Source: Nitrospira japonica (GTDB lineage Bacteria > Nitrospirota > Nitrospiria > Nitrospirales > Nitrospiraceae). From it: a stretch of 64,000 nt of DNA. Position numbers and translations under genes: made by a program. Numbering within the stretch: position 1 is the first letter of the stretch; every line of letters starts with the position of its first letter. Positions 37,127-45,825 of the stretch are shown here, piece after piece. The notes under the pieces are model-generated. The model saw nothing but the letters and a program-made list of their open reading frames with translations, made no database searches and was not told the DNA's origin. The stretch covers positions 3,322,501 through 3,386,500 of the forward strand of contig NZ_LT828648.1 of assembly GCF_900169565.1 (NCBI RefSeq). The letters run 5' to 3'.

Positions 37127-38658
37127 GTAATGCGCAAGACATACTGAGAGAACTGGGCATTCAGGGCACCAATGCCGGCGGCAGCACTGGAAGCGGCCGC
37201 TGGTGCGGCCCGGGCAATGCGCCGCTGCTTCAATCGATCAATCCCGCCACCGGAGATCCCATTGCCGGCATTCATCCCTGCAGGCTCCCCGACTATGAAC
37301 GCATTCTCAAGGATTCCCTGGAAGCCTTTCAGCGGTGGCGGCTGGTGCCGGCTCCCAAACGCGGCGAGGTGGTCCGACAGATTGGCCAGATGCTGCGGGA
37401 CAAAAAAGACCCGCTGGGTACCCTCGTCTCGTTGGAAACGGGAAAGATCAAGGCGGAAGGCGAGGGCGAAGTCCAGGAGATGATCGACATGGCCGACCTC
37501 GCCGTCGGACAGTCGCGTATGCTCTACGGCGCAACGATGCCGTCCGAGCGCCCGGCTCATCGACTGTCCGAGCAATGGCACCCGCTGGGGCCGGTCGGCG
37601 TCATTACCGCGTTCAATTTTCCCGTCGCCGTTTGGGCGTGGAATGCGTTTCTGGCAGCCATCGCCGGGGATACGATCGTCTGGAAACCCTCCCCGAAAGC
37701 GCCGCTGTGCGCCATCGCCGTACAGCACATCTGCAACCGGGTCATGGAACAACAGGGCTTGTCGGGCATCTTTTCACTGTTCGTCACGGATCAGCAGTCC
37801 CTCGCGGAAACGATGGTGCAGGATCGTCGCCTGCCGCTGATTTCTTTCACCGGCTCCGTCACGGTGGGACGGCACGTGGCCTCCCTGGTCGGTCAACGGC
37901 TGGGCAGAACCCTGCTGGAACTCAGCGGCAATAATGCCGTCATCGTCGATGAGACGGCCGATCTCGACTTGGCCACGCGTGCGATCGTGTTCGGAGCCGT
38001 CGGAACCGCCGGACAACGATGCACCACTACTCGCCGATTATTCGTACATGAGTCGCGAGCGGACGAATTGATCGCCAAGCTCGTCAAGGGCTATGGCCAA
38101 ATCCCCATCGGCAATCCGCTGGAACCGAACGTGCTGATGGGCCCCGTGATCGATCGGACCGCCGTCGAGGCCTATCGGCAGGCGATCGAGGAGATCAAGA
38201 CCGAAGGAGGCCAAATCCTTTATGGCGGGAAGGTCCTGCCTCGAGCCGGTCATTTCGTCGAACCCACCATCGTCCGCGCGCACAATCACTGGCCGGTCGT
38301 CCAGCGCGAGACTTTCGCACCGATTTTGTACGTCATGTCGTTCCACTCGCTCGATCAGGCCATCGAACTGCAGAACAGTGTCCCTCAAGGATTGTCGTCC
38401 GCCATGTTTACGACCAATCTTCGCCATGGCGAACGATTTGTCTCGGCTGCCGGCAGCGATTGCGGGATTGCCAATATCAATATCGGCACATCAGGCGCGG
38501 AAATCGGCGGAGCCTTCGGAGGTGAAAAAGAGACCGGAGGCGGCCGGGAAGCGGGATCCGATGCTTGGAAAGCCTATATGCGACGGCAGACCAATACGGT
38601 GAACTGGGGCACCGATCTGCCGCTCGCGCAAGGAATCAAGTTCGGCTCGTCGTCCTGA
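37123..38658 (+). CDS. ALDH7-type aldehyde dehydrogenase, probable aminoadipate-semialdehyde dehydrogenase
   Basis: 511 residues. NAD-dependent ALDH residues are visible: Asn165 in AFNFPVAVWAW, Lys188 in VWKPSPKAP, SFTGSVTVGR, Glu266 in LLELSGNN and catalytic Cys300 in GTAGQRCTTTRRL. ALDH7 (antiquitin) features include AWNAFLAAIAGDTIVWKPSP and the C-terminal FGGEKETGGGREAGSDAWKA. Family members oxidise alpha-aminoadipate semialdehyde to alpha-aminoadipate. The GTG start overlaps the preceding stop (GTGA), coupling it to the enzyme that should make its substrate. GGAGEIGGAF-type motifs of other ALDH classes are absent. Substrate assignment is inferred from subfamily and context. Confidence 0.9.
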   Translation: MSNAQDILRELGIQGTNAGGSTGSGRWCGPGNAPLLQSINPATGDPIAGIHPCRLPDYERILKDSLEAFQRWRLVPAPKRGEVVRQIGQMLRDKKDPLGTLVSLETGKIKAEGEGEVQEMIDMADLAVGQSRMLYGATMPSERPAHRLSEQWHPLGPVGVITAFNFPVAVWAWNAFLAAIAGDTIVWKPSPKAPLCAIAVQHICNRVMEQQGLSGIFSLFVTDQQSLAETMVQDRRLPLISFTGSVTVGRHVASLVGQRLGRTLLELSGNNAVIVDETADLDLATRAIVFGAVGTAGQRCTTTRRLFVHESRADELIAKLVKGYGQIPIGNPLEPNVLMGPVIDRTAVEAYRQAIEEIKTEGGQILYGGKVLPRAGHFVEPTIVRAHNHWPVVQRETFAPILYVMSFHSLDQAIELQNSVPQGLSSAMFTTNLRHGERFVSAAGSDCGIANINIGTSGAEIGGAFGGEKETGGGREAGSDAWKAYMRRQTNTVNWGTDLPLAQGIKFGSSS

Positions 38659-38672
38659 ACAAAGAGGTGAGC

Positions 38673-39269
38673 ATGGACCGGAATCTGGAACTGGACCGCC
38701 TGCTGGAAAAAATGGTCGCGGCCTACCTCCAGCGCAACGTGGCAGCCGCGACTCTGAAACAGATGTTGGATCGTGTCGGAGTCGGGTTTACGCCGGTCAT
38801 CGATCATCTCACGCTCCGAACTGCGAACATCGACAAACGAGCCACCCCGTTCGTGGCCCTCGGTTATGCGTACGACGAAACGCTCGAATTCGACGACTGG
38901 TATGCCAAGGTCTATAGAAAGGACGGCTATCCGGCACTCTTCGTCGATCAGGCCTATCCCGACGGACGGGGGAAGACCAGCATCATTCCCGGATGGGTCG
39001 ATCAGTTCGGAGACGAGCATTTCCACCACATTGCCGTGAGGGTCGAAGACATCGAAATCGCGATCGAACGGCTGAAAAGCCAAGGCATCGTCTTCGCCGG
39101 GAAAATCGTCGGTGCACAGGGAGAGCAGCTGCGCCAGATTTTTTCGGCGCCTGAAATGGTCGGTGGGCATCCCTTTTCGGTGTTGGAGCTGGCCGAACGC
39201 CACCGTGGTTACCGGGGATTTCTGCCGCCCCAGGCGGACAGCTTGATGAAATCGTCCACCGGACGCTAA
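38673..39269 (+). CDS. VOC-superfamily (glyoxalase-fold) protein in lysine cassette
   Basis: 198 residues from the ATG at 38673, which has AAAGAGGTG upstream. VOC-type metal-ligand positions appear as His45 in VIDHLTLRTAN, His119 in DEHFHHIAVRVED and a C-terminal glutamate in PFSVLELAERHRG. It has paired beta-alpha-beta-beta-beta halves and a helical N-terminus (LEKMVAAYLQRNVAAATLKQ). The DHLTLRT segment recalls the HxA/TxRT motif of DUF1338 2-oxoadipate dioxygenases (HglS), which act later in lysine catabolism. This protein is much shorter, so that link is tentative. It begins 14 bases after the aldehyde dehydrogenase stop and closes the three-gene unit. Confidence 0.75.
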   Translation: MDRNLELDRLLEKMVAAYLQRNVAAATLKQMLDRVGVGFTPVIDHLTLRTANIDKRATPFVALGYAYDETLEFDDWYAKVYRKDGYPALFVDQAYPDGRGKTSIIPGWVDQFGDEHFHHIAVRVEDIEIAIERLKSQGIVFAGKIVGAQGEQLRQIFSAPEMVGGHPFSVLELAERHRGYRGFLPPQADSLMKSSTGR

Positions 39270-39281
39270 CCGTGCGTGCGC

Positions 39282-39701
39282 TCAGCTTCGCGAGCGACGC
39301 ACCGGCAGAAACCACTTGGGCTTCATCCGGCCGAAATCCCTTCGGACGTGCGTCTTCAATCCTCTCTTGGAATCCAGCACGTAGGTTCCGTGTTCATCCG
39401 CCACGTAGACAGTCCAATGCCAGGAGGGGTGTCCGTCCTGAAGGCGCCATTTAATGGCCAGCAGCGCACAGGGAGGCAAAGCATTCCATGAGCGAAACGG
39501 CTGGGGAGACCGACCCGAACGCATTCCGAACCGGGAAAGCAGGCGACGGACGTGACCATGATCCGACCACAGGCGGGGATCGGCGGCGACGATGCCGGCG
39601 GAGCCGGCTACCCGTTTCGCCCGCCCATAGGATACCCCTGCGATCGCCGCCACGGCGGCAATCCCGCATCCGGTCGGCTCCTCTTGCATCACCGGTTTCA
39701 C
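39282..39701 (-). CDS. C39-like cysteine peptidase domain protein
   Basis: 139 residues with the full papain-like set of a peptidase C39 domain. Gln6 (oxyanion hole) and Cys12 lie in QEEPTGCGIAAVAAIAGVSY, His95 in SWHWTVYVADEHG and Asp110 in TYVLDSKRG. There is no signal peptide, membrane domain or ABC ATPase, so it is a stand-alone domain. In C39 bacteriocin exporters this domain cleaves double-glycine leaders; free-standing copies have mixed roles. The GTG start at 39701 overlaps the GNAT gene stop by four bases. The gene faces the lysine cassette tail to tail with only 12 bases between. No obvious Gly-Gly leader peptide gene is nearby. Confidence 0.75.
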   Translation of the reverse strand: MKPVMQEEPTGCGIAAVAAIAGVSYGRAKRVAGSAGIVAADPRLWSDHGHVRRLLSRFGMRSGRSPQPFRSWNALPPCALLAIKWRLQDGHPSWHWTVYVADEHGTYVLDSKRGLKTHVRRDFGRMKPKWFLPVRRSRS

Positions 39702-40183
39702 GACAGGTCGACCTTGAGCTTTCTTCCCCCTGACAGCTGAAATCCCCGGCTCGTATAGAATTTCATCGTCCGGTCAAACTGCGGCAGCGGAGGCGTGGTC
39801 ACTTCGAGCCTGGTCCATCTCCTTGCTTCGCCATAGCGTTTGACCTCGCTCAGGAGCTCCGCGCCTATTCCCCGTGAACGATAGCCCGCGCGCACATAGA
39901 ATTCAGGGATCGTTCCGAACCGTCCTCCCGCATAAAGTCCGTAGCTCTCATAAACAGTCACAAATCCCATCGGGTGACCGACCTCGGAACTCCGCGCCAG
40001 GAAGATCGCATAGGACCGGTCAGCCAACCACTCTCGTGTGCGAAGTTCCGTCCCCGCTCGATCGAATTCAAACACGGCCTCGCCGATCGTGGACATGATT
40101 TCACTCAGCAATTCGCCCACCATCTTGGCGACGTCTGCCGCATCAGCCTGATCTGCTCGCACAATAGATGCGTTCAACGGCAT
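39698..40183 (-). CDS. GNAT-family N-acetyltransferase
   Basis: 161 residues of the GNAT fold. The acetyl-CoA-binding motif A is visible in EFYVRAGYRSRGIGAELLSE (R/Q-x-x-G-x-G/A pattern RSRGIG). MGFVTVYESYGLYAG forms the central strands and the FYTSRGFQLSGG segment the C-terminal strand. The substrate amine is unknown. It is coupled by a four-base overlap to the C39-like peptidase gene, so an acetylation plus proteolysis pair is possible. An ATG at 40183 begins the frame and no longer alternative is attractive. Confidence 0.82.
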   Translation of the reverse strand: MPLNASIVRADQADAADVAKMVGELLSEIMSTIGEAVFEFDRAGTELRTREWLADRSYAIFLARSSEVGHPMGFVTVYESYGLYAGGRFGTIPEFYVRAGYRSRGIGAELLSEVKRYGEARRWTRLEVTTPPLPQFDRTMKFYTSRGFQLSGGRKLKVDLS

Positions 40184-40326
40184 AGGGATCGCTGTCCGTC
40201 AGTCGGCCCCTACCCTAACGATACTTCCGACGAGGAGCAAGGTCGATTCAACAGGCCACCCGGCGGACTCTTTCAGCGCCGCAGTCGAGGATGGACGAGT
40301 GGAAATAGAAGCGCGCAGGAGGGAGG

Positions 40327-40710
40327 TCAGGAAGCGGGGTCGGTCAACCGACCAACGGTTTCGAGCAGACGGGGAACCGCGACGGGTTTGCTCAGCGTTT
40401 CATGCGCACCAAAGAATCGGGCCACATTACAGTGATCGGTATCGTGAGCGCCACTGGAGACGGCGACGACCTTGACCCGAGGGAATTTTTGATGAAGCAT
40501 CCAGGTGAGTTCGAGAATGTCCATGTCCGGCATCAGGATATCCGTGATGACCAGATCGACCGCATGCCGCTGGAGATGAGCCAGCCCTTCCCGTGCTGAG
40601 GAGACCTCATTGACGGCATACCCGGCTCCTTCCAACGTCCGCCGGAAAAACTGTCTGGTCGCGGCTTCATCGTCGATCAGAAGAATGTCAGCCAAAGTGC
40701 CGTTCCTCAC
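40327..40710 (-). CDS. Single-domain response regulator
   Basis: 127 residues, receiver only. ILLIDDEAATRQFF is the acidic pocket, Asp57 in LVITDILMPDMDI the phosphoacceptor and LSKPVAVPRLLE the conserved lysine segment. The frame opens with GTG at 40710. A TTG at 40695 has GAGG at better spacing and may be the real start, trimming five residues. No kinase or output gene is adjacent; both neighbours are more than 70 bases away. It probably signals by protein contact. Confidence 0.82.
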   Translation of the reverse strand: MRNGTLADILLIDDEAATRQFFRRTLEGAGYAVNEVSSAREGLAHLQRHAVDLVITDILMPDMDILELTWMLHQKFPRVKVVAVSSGAHDTDHCNVARFFGAHETLSKPVAVPRLLETVGRLTDPAS

Positions 40711-40786
40711 CTTGGCCGTTGTATCAAAAATGGAGTCTGACTGATACTGGCGGAGACGCCAGGTACCAGGATGGAGGGTAAAAACA

Positions 40787-41647
40787 CTAACGATTTCCGA
40801 TGGATTCGATTTCTCTGAGATCCGGATCCGTGAGCGTAAAATTCCGGCAGGCCAGGTCTTCCGCCATGTGTTGAAGGTTAGTCGTACCCGTCAGCGGCAA
40901 CATCCCGATCTGCATGGCAAATCGAAATATCAACTGAGCCAATCCCATGCCGTAACGCCCGGCCATCGCCCTGATGTCAGGATCGATAGAAACCTCACGA
41001 TTGGCCGTCAGGAGGGAAAAGCCTTGGTAGACGATATCCTGAGCCTGACAAATCTCCCGCACGCCCTTGTCCCAACCGAAGGCCGCATAGCAGCGGTTTT
41101 GTACCACCATCGGCTTGACCTTGGCTCGCTCGCATAGAAGAGCCAGTTGCTCGGACGTCACGTTGCTGATTCCGATCATTTTGACCTTCCCGGCTTCGTA
41201 GAGCCGCTCGAAAGCCGCCCAGACCTCCCAATCCTCCGGCCCCAGTCCTCGCCTCCCGTAGGGTCCGTGCAGAACATACGAATCCACGTAGTCGGTGCGC
41301 AGGTGCTGAAGCGAACTTTCAAATGATTGCTCCACTTGGACACTCACGGCGGCGCGCGGATCATAAGGGGTACGATGGTCCTGACCGTTGAGCGGCGTGA
41401 ACTTTGTCTGGACGAACAGGCCTTCGCGAGACACGCCTTGCTCGGCTAACAGACCCAGCGCCTCTCCTACCCGCGCTTCCTCATAGTGAATGAGCTGATT
41501 GGCCGTATCGATTGCCCGGAAACCGGCTTGCACCGCCGTCACGACAAGCTGCGTGGTGGCCTCCTTCTTCCACGCAGTGCCATACATGAACGAAGGCAGG
41601 CGTATGCCGTTGTGCGCAATAACCGTGTCTTCAGAATTCTCCATCAT
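40787..41647 (-). CDS. Aldo/keto reductase
   Basis: 286 residues forming an AKR barrel. The catalytic tetrad is Asp47 in AIDTANQ, Tyr55 in IHYEEARVGEAL, Lys82 in VQTKFTPL and His127 in SYVLHGPYG. GISNVTSEQLALLC and VQNRCYAAFGWDKGV are further family marks. It reduces aldehydes or ketones with NADPH; the substrate is not predictable. Two ATG codons open the frame (41647 and 41644). It ends 76 bases before the start of the receiver gene on the same strand and follows the metallo-beta-lactamase-fold gene by 27 bases. Confidence 0.9.
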   Translation of the reverse strand: MMENSEDTVIAHNGIRLPSFMYGTAWKKEATTQLVVTAVQAGFRAIDTANQLIHYEEARVGEALGLLAEQGVSREGLFVQTKFTPLNGQDHRTPYDPRAAVSVQVEQSFESSLQHLRTDYVDSYVLHGPYGRRGLGPEDWEVWAAFERLYEAGKVKMIGISNVTSEQLALLCERAKVKPMVVQNRCYAAFGWDKGVREICQAQDIVYQGFSLLTANREVSIDPDIRAMAGRYGMGLAQLIFRFAMQIGMLPLTGTTNLQHMAEDLACRNFTLTDPDLREIESIGNR

Positions 41648-41674
41648 GACAGCGCTCGGTGCCGCATTGCGGCG

Positions 41675-42403
41675 TCAGGGAGTGGCGAGTACGTCCTTCC
41701 ATATCGCAGCGAGTTCACGCAATGCGCCCGCACCGTCGCCCGCCAAGGCGGAGCCGTGCATCGCTGCCAATGTCTTGGGGTTGAGCTCGGCCAACCGGTA
41801 GAGCGTCGGTTCCGTCAATGTCGAGTACGGAATATAGTTTGCCAGAGGTCCCTGCTGATACTCGACCAGTACTTTTCGGCACCGCTCAAGTACTTCCACG
41901 CCGGCCACCGGTTCCACGTTGCCGCTTTGATGGAAAAGGTCGGAGCAAAACAGGGTACGATTGACTTCCTCGAACAGGAGGCCGGCCTCCCAACAATGTG
42001 GGACATGAGGCGTACTGAGGAAGCGGAATCGGTATTTTCCGGTGCTGAGCACCTCTCCATCGCTCATACCTCTCGCCGGTCTGACGGCGAGGCAGTCGTC
42101 GACGCTGACCAGCTTGCCGACCATGCTGCACACAGCGGTTGCCTCGGAGGCGATTCCTTGCCACTCCGGCAACGTCCCGCACTCATCCGCTTCGAAATGA
42201 CTGAAGCCAATCCAACGAAGAGCAGCCGGGTCGATGAGCGAGGCGACAGCCTCTTTCACCATGGGGAATAAGGCCCGAGGCCCCGTATGAAACAATAGCG
42301 GTTCCTCGTCCCGAACCAGAAATTGGCTGAACTGCAGGTCGAACGCCTCAATGAACGTCGTAAGCCGGAACACATCCGGAGCGATTTCCGTCACCTGAGC
42401 CAT
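41675..42403 (-). CDS. Diiron metallo-beta-lactamase-fold protein (ODP/flavodiiron-like), no flavodoxin domain
   Basis: 242 residues. Metal ligands follow the flavodiiron pattern, not that of hydrolases: His69-x-Glu71-x-Asp73 in [11 protein letters not shown], a histidine in [12 protein letters not shown], Asp155 in LFCSDLFHQ and His216 in AAMHGSAL. Flavodiiron proteins reduce oxygen or nitric oxide, and related stand-alone oxygen-binding diiron domains act as sensors or reductases. The C-terminal flavodoxin domain is absent, so a separate electron donor would be needed. GGGAGGGAACC precedes the ATG. It is followed by an aldo/keto reductase gene after 27 bases and preceded by a DUF202 gene. 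Confidence 0.85.
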   Translation of the reverse strand: MAQVTEIAPDVFRLTTFIEAFDLQFSQFLVRDEEPLLFHTGPRALFPMVKEAVASLIDPAALRWIGFSHFEADECGTLPEWQGIASEATAVCSMVGKLVSVDDCLAVRPARGMSDGEVLSTGKYRFRFLSTPHVPHCWEAGLLFEEVNRTLFCSDLFHQSGNVEPVAGVEVLERCRKVLVEYQQGPLANYIPYSTLTEPTLYRLAELNPKTLAAMHGSALAGDGAGALRELAAIWKDVLATP

Positions 42404-42427
42404 GGTTCCCTCCCGACAAGATATCCG

Positions 42428-42724
42428 TCAGCCGGTTCTTTCAATGCTCTGGGAAACGGTCGACGATTCCACCTCGCGGATCATCATCCGTTGGAACGTG
42501 AAGAACCGATGAATTCCGATGCCCAGGCACATGACTCCCGCGGCCAGAGAGACGCCACCAAGAACGTGGATGGCGGGTTGATCGGGCCACCACACGGCGG
42601 GAATACCCGCGATAAAAAACCCGAGCGCGGTTCTGATATACGCCAGGAGCGTCCGCTCATTGGCCAAGACCGTTCGCTGCCATGCCAGCCGGTCCCGCAC
42701 TTGCGTCTCGGTTCCACCAGCCAT
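42428..42724 (-). CDS. DUF202 small membrane protein
   Basis: 98 residues from the ATG at 42724, which has GGAGGGGG immediately upstream. The DUF202 signature LAWQRTVLANERTLLAYIRT lies at the N-terminus, followed by two or three hydrophobic segments (ALGFFIAGIPAVWW and VLGGVSLAAGVMCLGIGIHR). These are short inner-membrane proteins of unsettled role. The frame continues upstream to 42775, where it would overlap the prfC stop by four bases, but the glycine/arginine-rich extension is not family-like. It lies between prfC and the diiron-protein gene on the same strand. Confidence 0.83.
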   Translation of the reverse strand: MAGGTETQVRDRLAWQRTVLANERTLLAYIRTALGFFIAGIPAVWWPDQPAIHVLGGVSLAAGVMCLGIGIHRFFTFQRMMIREVESSTVSQSIERTG

Positions 42725-42771
42725 TCCCCCTCCGACCCACCAAAGTCGCCGCCGCCTTCCTCCGCCCGCGC

Positions 42772-44370
42772 TCACCCCATCTCCCGCAAAATGTGTTCGG
42801 GATTGCGATCCCGACCGATGGATTTCATGAGAGTATCGCCGAACAGAACGACCACTCGATCGCGTTGGTCCTTTACCATCATGGAGGCGGACGGAGCCTT
42901 GAATGTCGCCGGATCACCCTCCAGCCAAGCGCTGCACGTGTAGGGCAACTGGTCGAGAATGGTTTCCACCCGGTATTCGTGTCTGAGCCGGTATTGTAAA
43001 ACGTCGAACTGGAGACGGCCCACCGCGGCCACGAGTTGATCCCCTTCGTTGAGACTTCGCATGATCTGAACGGTCCCCTCTTGGGCCATCTGGGTCATAC
43101 CTTTGTCGAAGGTCTTGCGTTTGCCGACGTCGGTCGGACGAATGCGGGCGAAGATTTCCGGTTGGAACTGCGGCAATGTCTTGAAATTGAATCCTCCGGA
43201 CGTCGAAATGGTGTCGCCGATCGCGAAGATTCCAGGGTTGATGATGCCGATGATGTCGCCAGGGAAGGCCTCCTCGACCGTGCTGCGCTCCTGCGCCACC
43301 ATGCTGTGGGGACGAGAGAGCCGGATCTCACGGTTCAGACGATGATGCTTGACCACCATGTCGCGCTCGAACCGACCGGAGCAAATGCGGAGAAAGGCCG
43401 TACTATCACGATGTTTCGGGTTCATGTTCGCCTGAAGCTTGAAGACATACGCGCTGAACGGGGCCTCAATCGGATCGACCGATATTTCGCCACCGCCGTC
43501 CAGGTCCGCCGGTCGCGCTCCCGGAGCGGGAGCCAGATCCACGAACGCATCCAAGAAGCTCTCGATCCCAAAATTCGTCAGCGCCGACGCAAAGAATACC
43601 GGCGTCACTAAGCCCTTAAGGAACCGCTCGCGGGAAAACTGGTTGCCGGCGATGTCCAGCAATTCCAAGTCATGCTCCACTTGCATCAGCGTCTCTTCGG
43701 AGACCCGGCCGCTCGCCCCCAAGTCTGCGAGCCCCAACTCGCTGACCGTCACCTTGGTGGCTCCCCCGTGCGCCGTTCTGCCGAACAATTGTATCCGGCT
43801 GTCTTCACGATTCACGATCCCGACGAAATCACTTCCGGATCCGATCGGCCAATTCACCGCGCTAGCTTGAATATCCAATGCCTGCTCCACCTCCGTCATC
43901 AGATCGAGCGGTTGACGGCCCGGTAAGTCCATCTTGTTGACGAGGGTCAGGACCGGAATGTTCCGCATGCGGCAGACCGCGAACAATTTCCTGGTTTGCG
44001 CTTCGACGCCCTTGGCCGCATCAATGACCATGATGGCGCTATCCGCGGCCGTGAGCGTGCGATATGTATCTTCGGAAAAATCCTGGTGTCCGGGCGTGTC
44101 CAGGAGATTGATGACCGCCTCCTTGTAAGGGAATTGCATGGCCGAGGCGGTGATCGAAATACCGCGTTCCTGCTCCATTCCCATCCAATCCGACGCGGTG
44201 ACCTTCCCGCCTTTGCGGCCGCGTACCATCCCCGCCGTGCGGATCAACCCCGAATACAGCAGGAGCTTCTCCGTCAGCGTCGTTTTTCCCGCATCGGGAT
44301 GGCTGATGATTGCGAAGGTCCGCCGTTGCGAGGTCGCGGCGGCCAAGACATGTTGAAGCGTCGATTCCAT
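42772..44370 (-). CDS. prfC: Peptide chain release factor 3
   Basis: About 532 residues. GTPase motifs are clear: G1 in ISHPDAGKTTLTEKLL, switch and G3 in LLDTPGHQDFSEDTYRTLTA, G4 in TLVNKMDLPGR, plus the KGGKVTASDWMGMEQERGIS segment characteristic of RF3. The protein recycles RF1/RF2 after translation termination. The ATG at 44370 gives 14-15 residues before RRTFAI, close to E. coli RF3; an ATG at 44394 adds eight residues, and neither has a strong ribosome site. The patatin gene ends 16-40 bases upstream on the same strand. Confidence 0.95.
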   Translation of the reverse strand: MESTLQHVLAAATSQRRTFAIISHPDAGKTTLTEKLLLYSGLIRTAGMVRGRKGGKVTASDWMGMEQERGISITASAMQFPYKEAVINLLDTPGHQDFSEDTYRTLTAADSAIMVIDAAKGVEAQTRKLFAVCRMRNIPVLTLVNKMDLPGRQPLDLMTEVEQALDIQASAVNWPIGSGSDFVGIVNREDSRIQLFGRTAHGGATKVTVSELGLADLGASGRVSEETLMQVEHDLELLDIAGNQFSRERFLKGLVTPVFFASALTNFGIESFLDAFVDLAPAPGARPADLDGGGEISVDPIEAPFSAYVFKLQANMNPKHRDSTAFLRICSGRFERDMVVKHHRLNREIRLSRPHSMVAQERSTVEEAFPGDIIGIINPGIFAIGDTISTSGGFNFKTLPQFQPEIFARIRPTDVGKRKTFDKGMTQMAQEGTVQIMRSLNEGDQLVAAVGRLQFDVLQYRLRHEYRVETILDQLPYTCSAWLEGDPATFKAPSASMMVKDQRDRVVVLFGDTLMKSIGRDRNPEHILREMG

Positions 44371-44409
44371 AGGTATGAATTGGATCGGCAGCATACCACA
44401 CTGGCGGGG

Positions 44410-45819
44410 TTACTGCTCCAGGAAGGCGCGGATCATCGGCTCCTTTTGCATGACCACTTTTCTCGCGGCAGTGACCACCAAGTCGCGTTCACAGGGTGAG
44501 TCCAGCCACAATCTGGTGACGATCTTCCCCAGTCGTTCCACCACTGCGCGCGACGTCGTCAATGTCGGGTCTTCTTTCCGACAGCTCTCGGGGAGATCGC
44601 TCAGATCATCGCTCCACTGCGCGTCGGTATGACGGACCCTGACGAGCAACAGCTTTTCGACGCCAGGCAACAATCCTTCGCGCTGGGCGCTGTTCAGGAA
44701 CAAAGCCCGGTAGGCGGCAACGCGTTCTTCCATGATCGTGGGAATACGTGAATAGTCGTAACTGAACAGGGAGAAACCTTCCCCAAAACTATTCAACCGC
44801 TCCCCGCCCACGTCGAATGGGAACGAACTGTCCAGCGCGATGATGAGTCCCCTGCGTATTTTTCCAGCCCGAATCTTCTTCAGAAAGACCATCGCCAGGG
44901 ATTCGATCCCGGTGTTGTCCGAGAGGCCTCCGTCCCCCGCATGCCAATACAGATCCTGACCCTCTATCCGAAAGGTAATCGGTCCGATGAGCGGTGGGAA
45001 GGACATCGACGCGGCCACCGCCGTCGCCACCTGAATCTGGCAATGATCGAGTTCCAAGTCCTGGGGAGTGACCGATATGAGTGACTCCCACCGTGCCTTG
45101 AGGGCATCGCTCACCAATGGAGACTCGCGTTGGCTGTCCTCCGGCAACGCCAACGAATGGAACAGGTCATAGCGGGAATACTCCGCCGGCAGCGTGGATA
45201 GAGTGAACCGTCGTCCACTGTTATAGAGCGTCGTGTTCAGAATGAGGTACGGGACGTCCCCCTGGACTTGCCGATGCATGAGATCTTGAAACGTGGCGTC
45301 TCCCAAATAGTCCTCCCGGAGGATTTCACCCAGGGATTTGGCGGCCCATGCCGGATTGAACCACCTCAAACGGAAAATCTGGCGGCGAAGGAGCGGCCCC
45401 TCGAAATCCAGGCTCATGATCTTTTCAAATTGAGTAAAGAACTGCTGGTACTCCGGGGACAATTCGCCGTCGGGAGCCAGAATGGGAAGATCGCGCGGCG
45501 GTTTCTTCAACGTGTAGTATGCGGAAGCTAGGCTGCCGCCGGAGACACTGGATACATAGGAAATGTGCTTCAGAAGCGATTGCCGATCGGAACCTACGCG
45601 CAATTTCGCCAAGGCTTCCATGCCGCCGGCTGCAAACAGAGCGGCGCGACTTCCTCCCCCCGATACGGCCAGGCCGACCAATTGCTCCGTATCGGCCGGA
45701 GCCGACAAACAGGAACTCGCCGTGAGGCTCCTTGGGGCCGTGTAGACGGGTGAGCCGAAGCATCCGCCCGCAAGCGAGGCTACCGCCACACACAGTACCG
45801 CCGAAAACCTTCTGGTCAT
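44410..45819 (-). CDS. Patatin-like phospholipase lipoprotein
   Basis: 469 residues. A signal peptide with a likely lipidated Cys20 (VAVASLAGGCFG) precedes a patatin domain. The oxyanion loop is VSGGGSRAALFAAGG (53-67), the nucleophile Ser93 lies in SSVSGGSLASAY, and the catalytic Asp is in AGDGGLSDNTGIE. Patatins are serine acyl hydrolases acting on phospholipids, and lipidation suggests an envelope location. The C-terminal third, with DLPESCRKEDPTLTTSR, is less conserved. The gene starts six bases after the trmL stop codon and precedes prfC. It may help remodel outer-membrane lipids, but that is inferred. Confidence 0.87.
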   Translation of the reverse strand: MTRRFSAVLCVAVASLAGGCFGSPVYTAPRSLTASSCLSAPADTEQLVGLAVSGGGSRAALFAAGGMEALAKLRVGSDRQSLLKHISYVSSVSGGSLASAYYTLKKPPRDLPILAPDGELSPEYQQFFTQFEKIMSLDFEGPLLRRQIFRLRWFNPAWAAKSLGEILREDYLGDATFQDLMHRQVQGDVPYLILNTTLYNSGRRFTLSTLPAEYSRYDLFHSLALPEDSQRESPLVSDALKARWESLISVTPQDLELDHCQIQVATAVAASMSFPPLIGPITFRIEGQDLYWHAGDGGLSDNTGIESLAMVFLKKIRAGKIRRGLIIALDSSFPFDVGGERLNSFGEGFSLFSYDYSRIPTIMEERVAAYRALFLNSAQREGLLPGVEKLLLVRVRHTDAQWSDDLSDLPESCRKEDPTLTTSRAVVERLGKIVTRLWLDSPCERDLVVTAARKVVMQKEPMIRAFLEQ

Positions 45820-45825
45820 CGTAGC

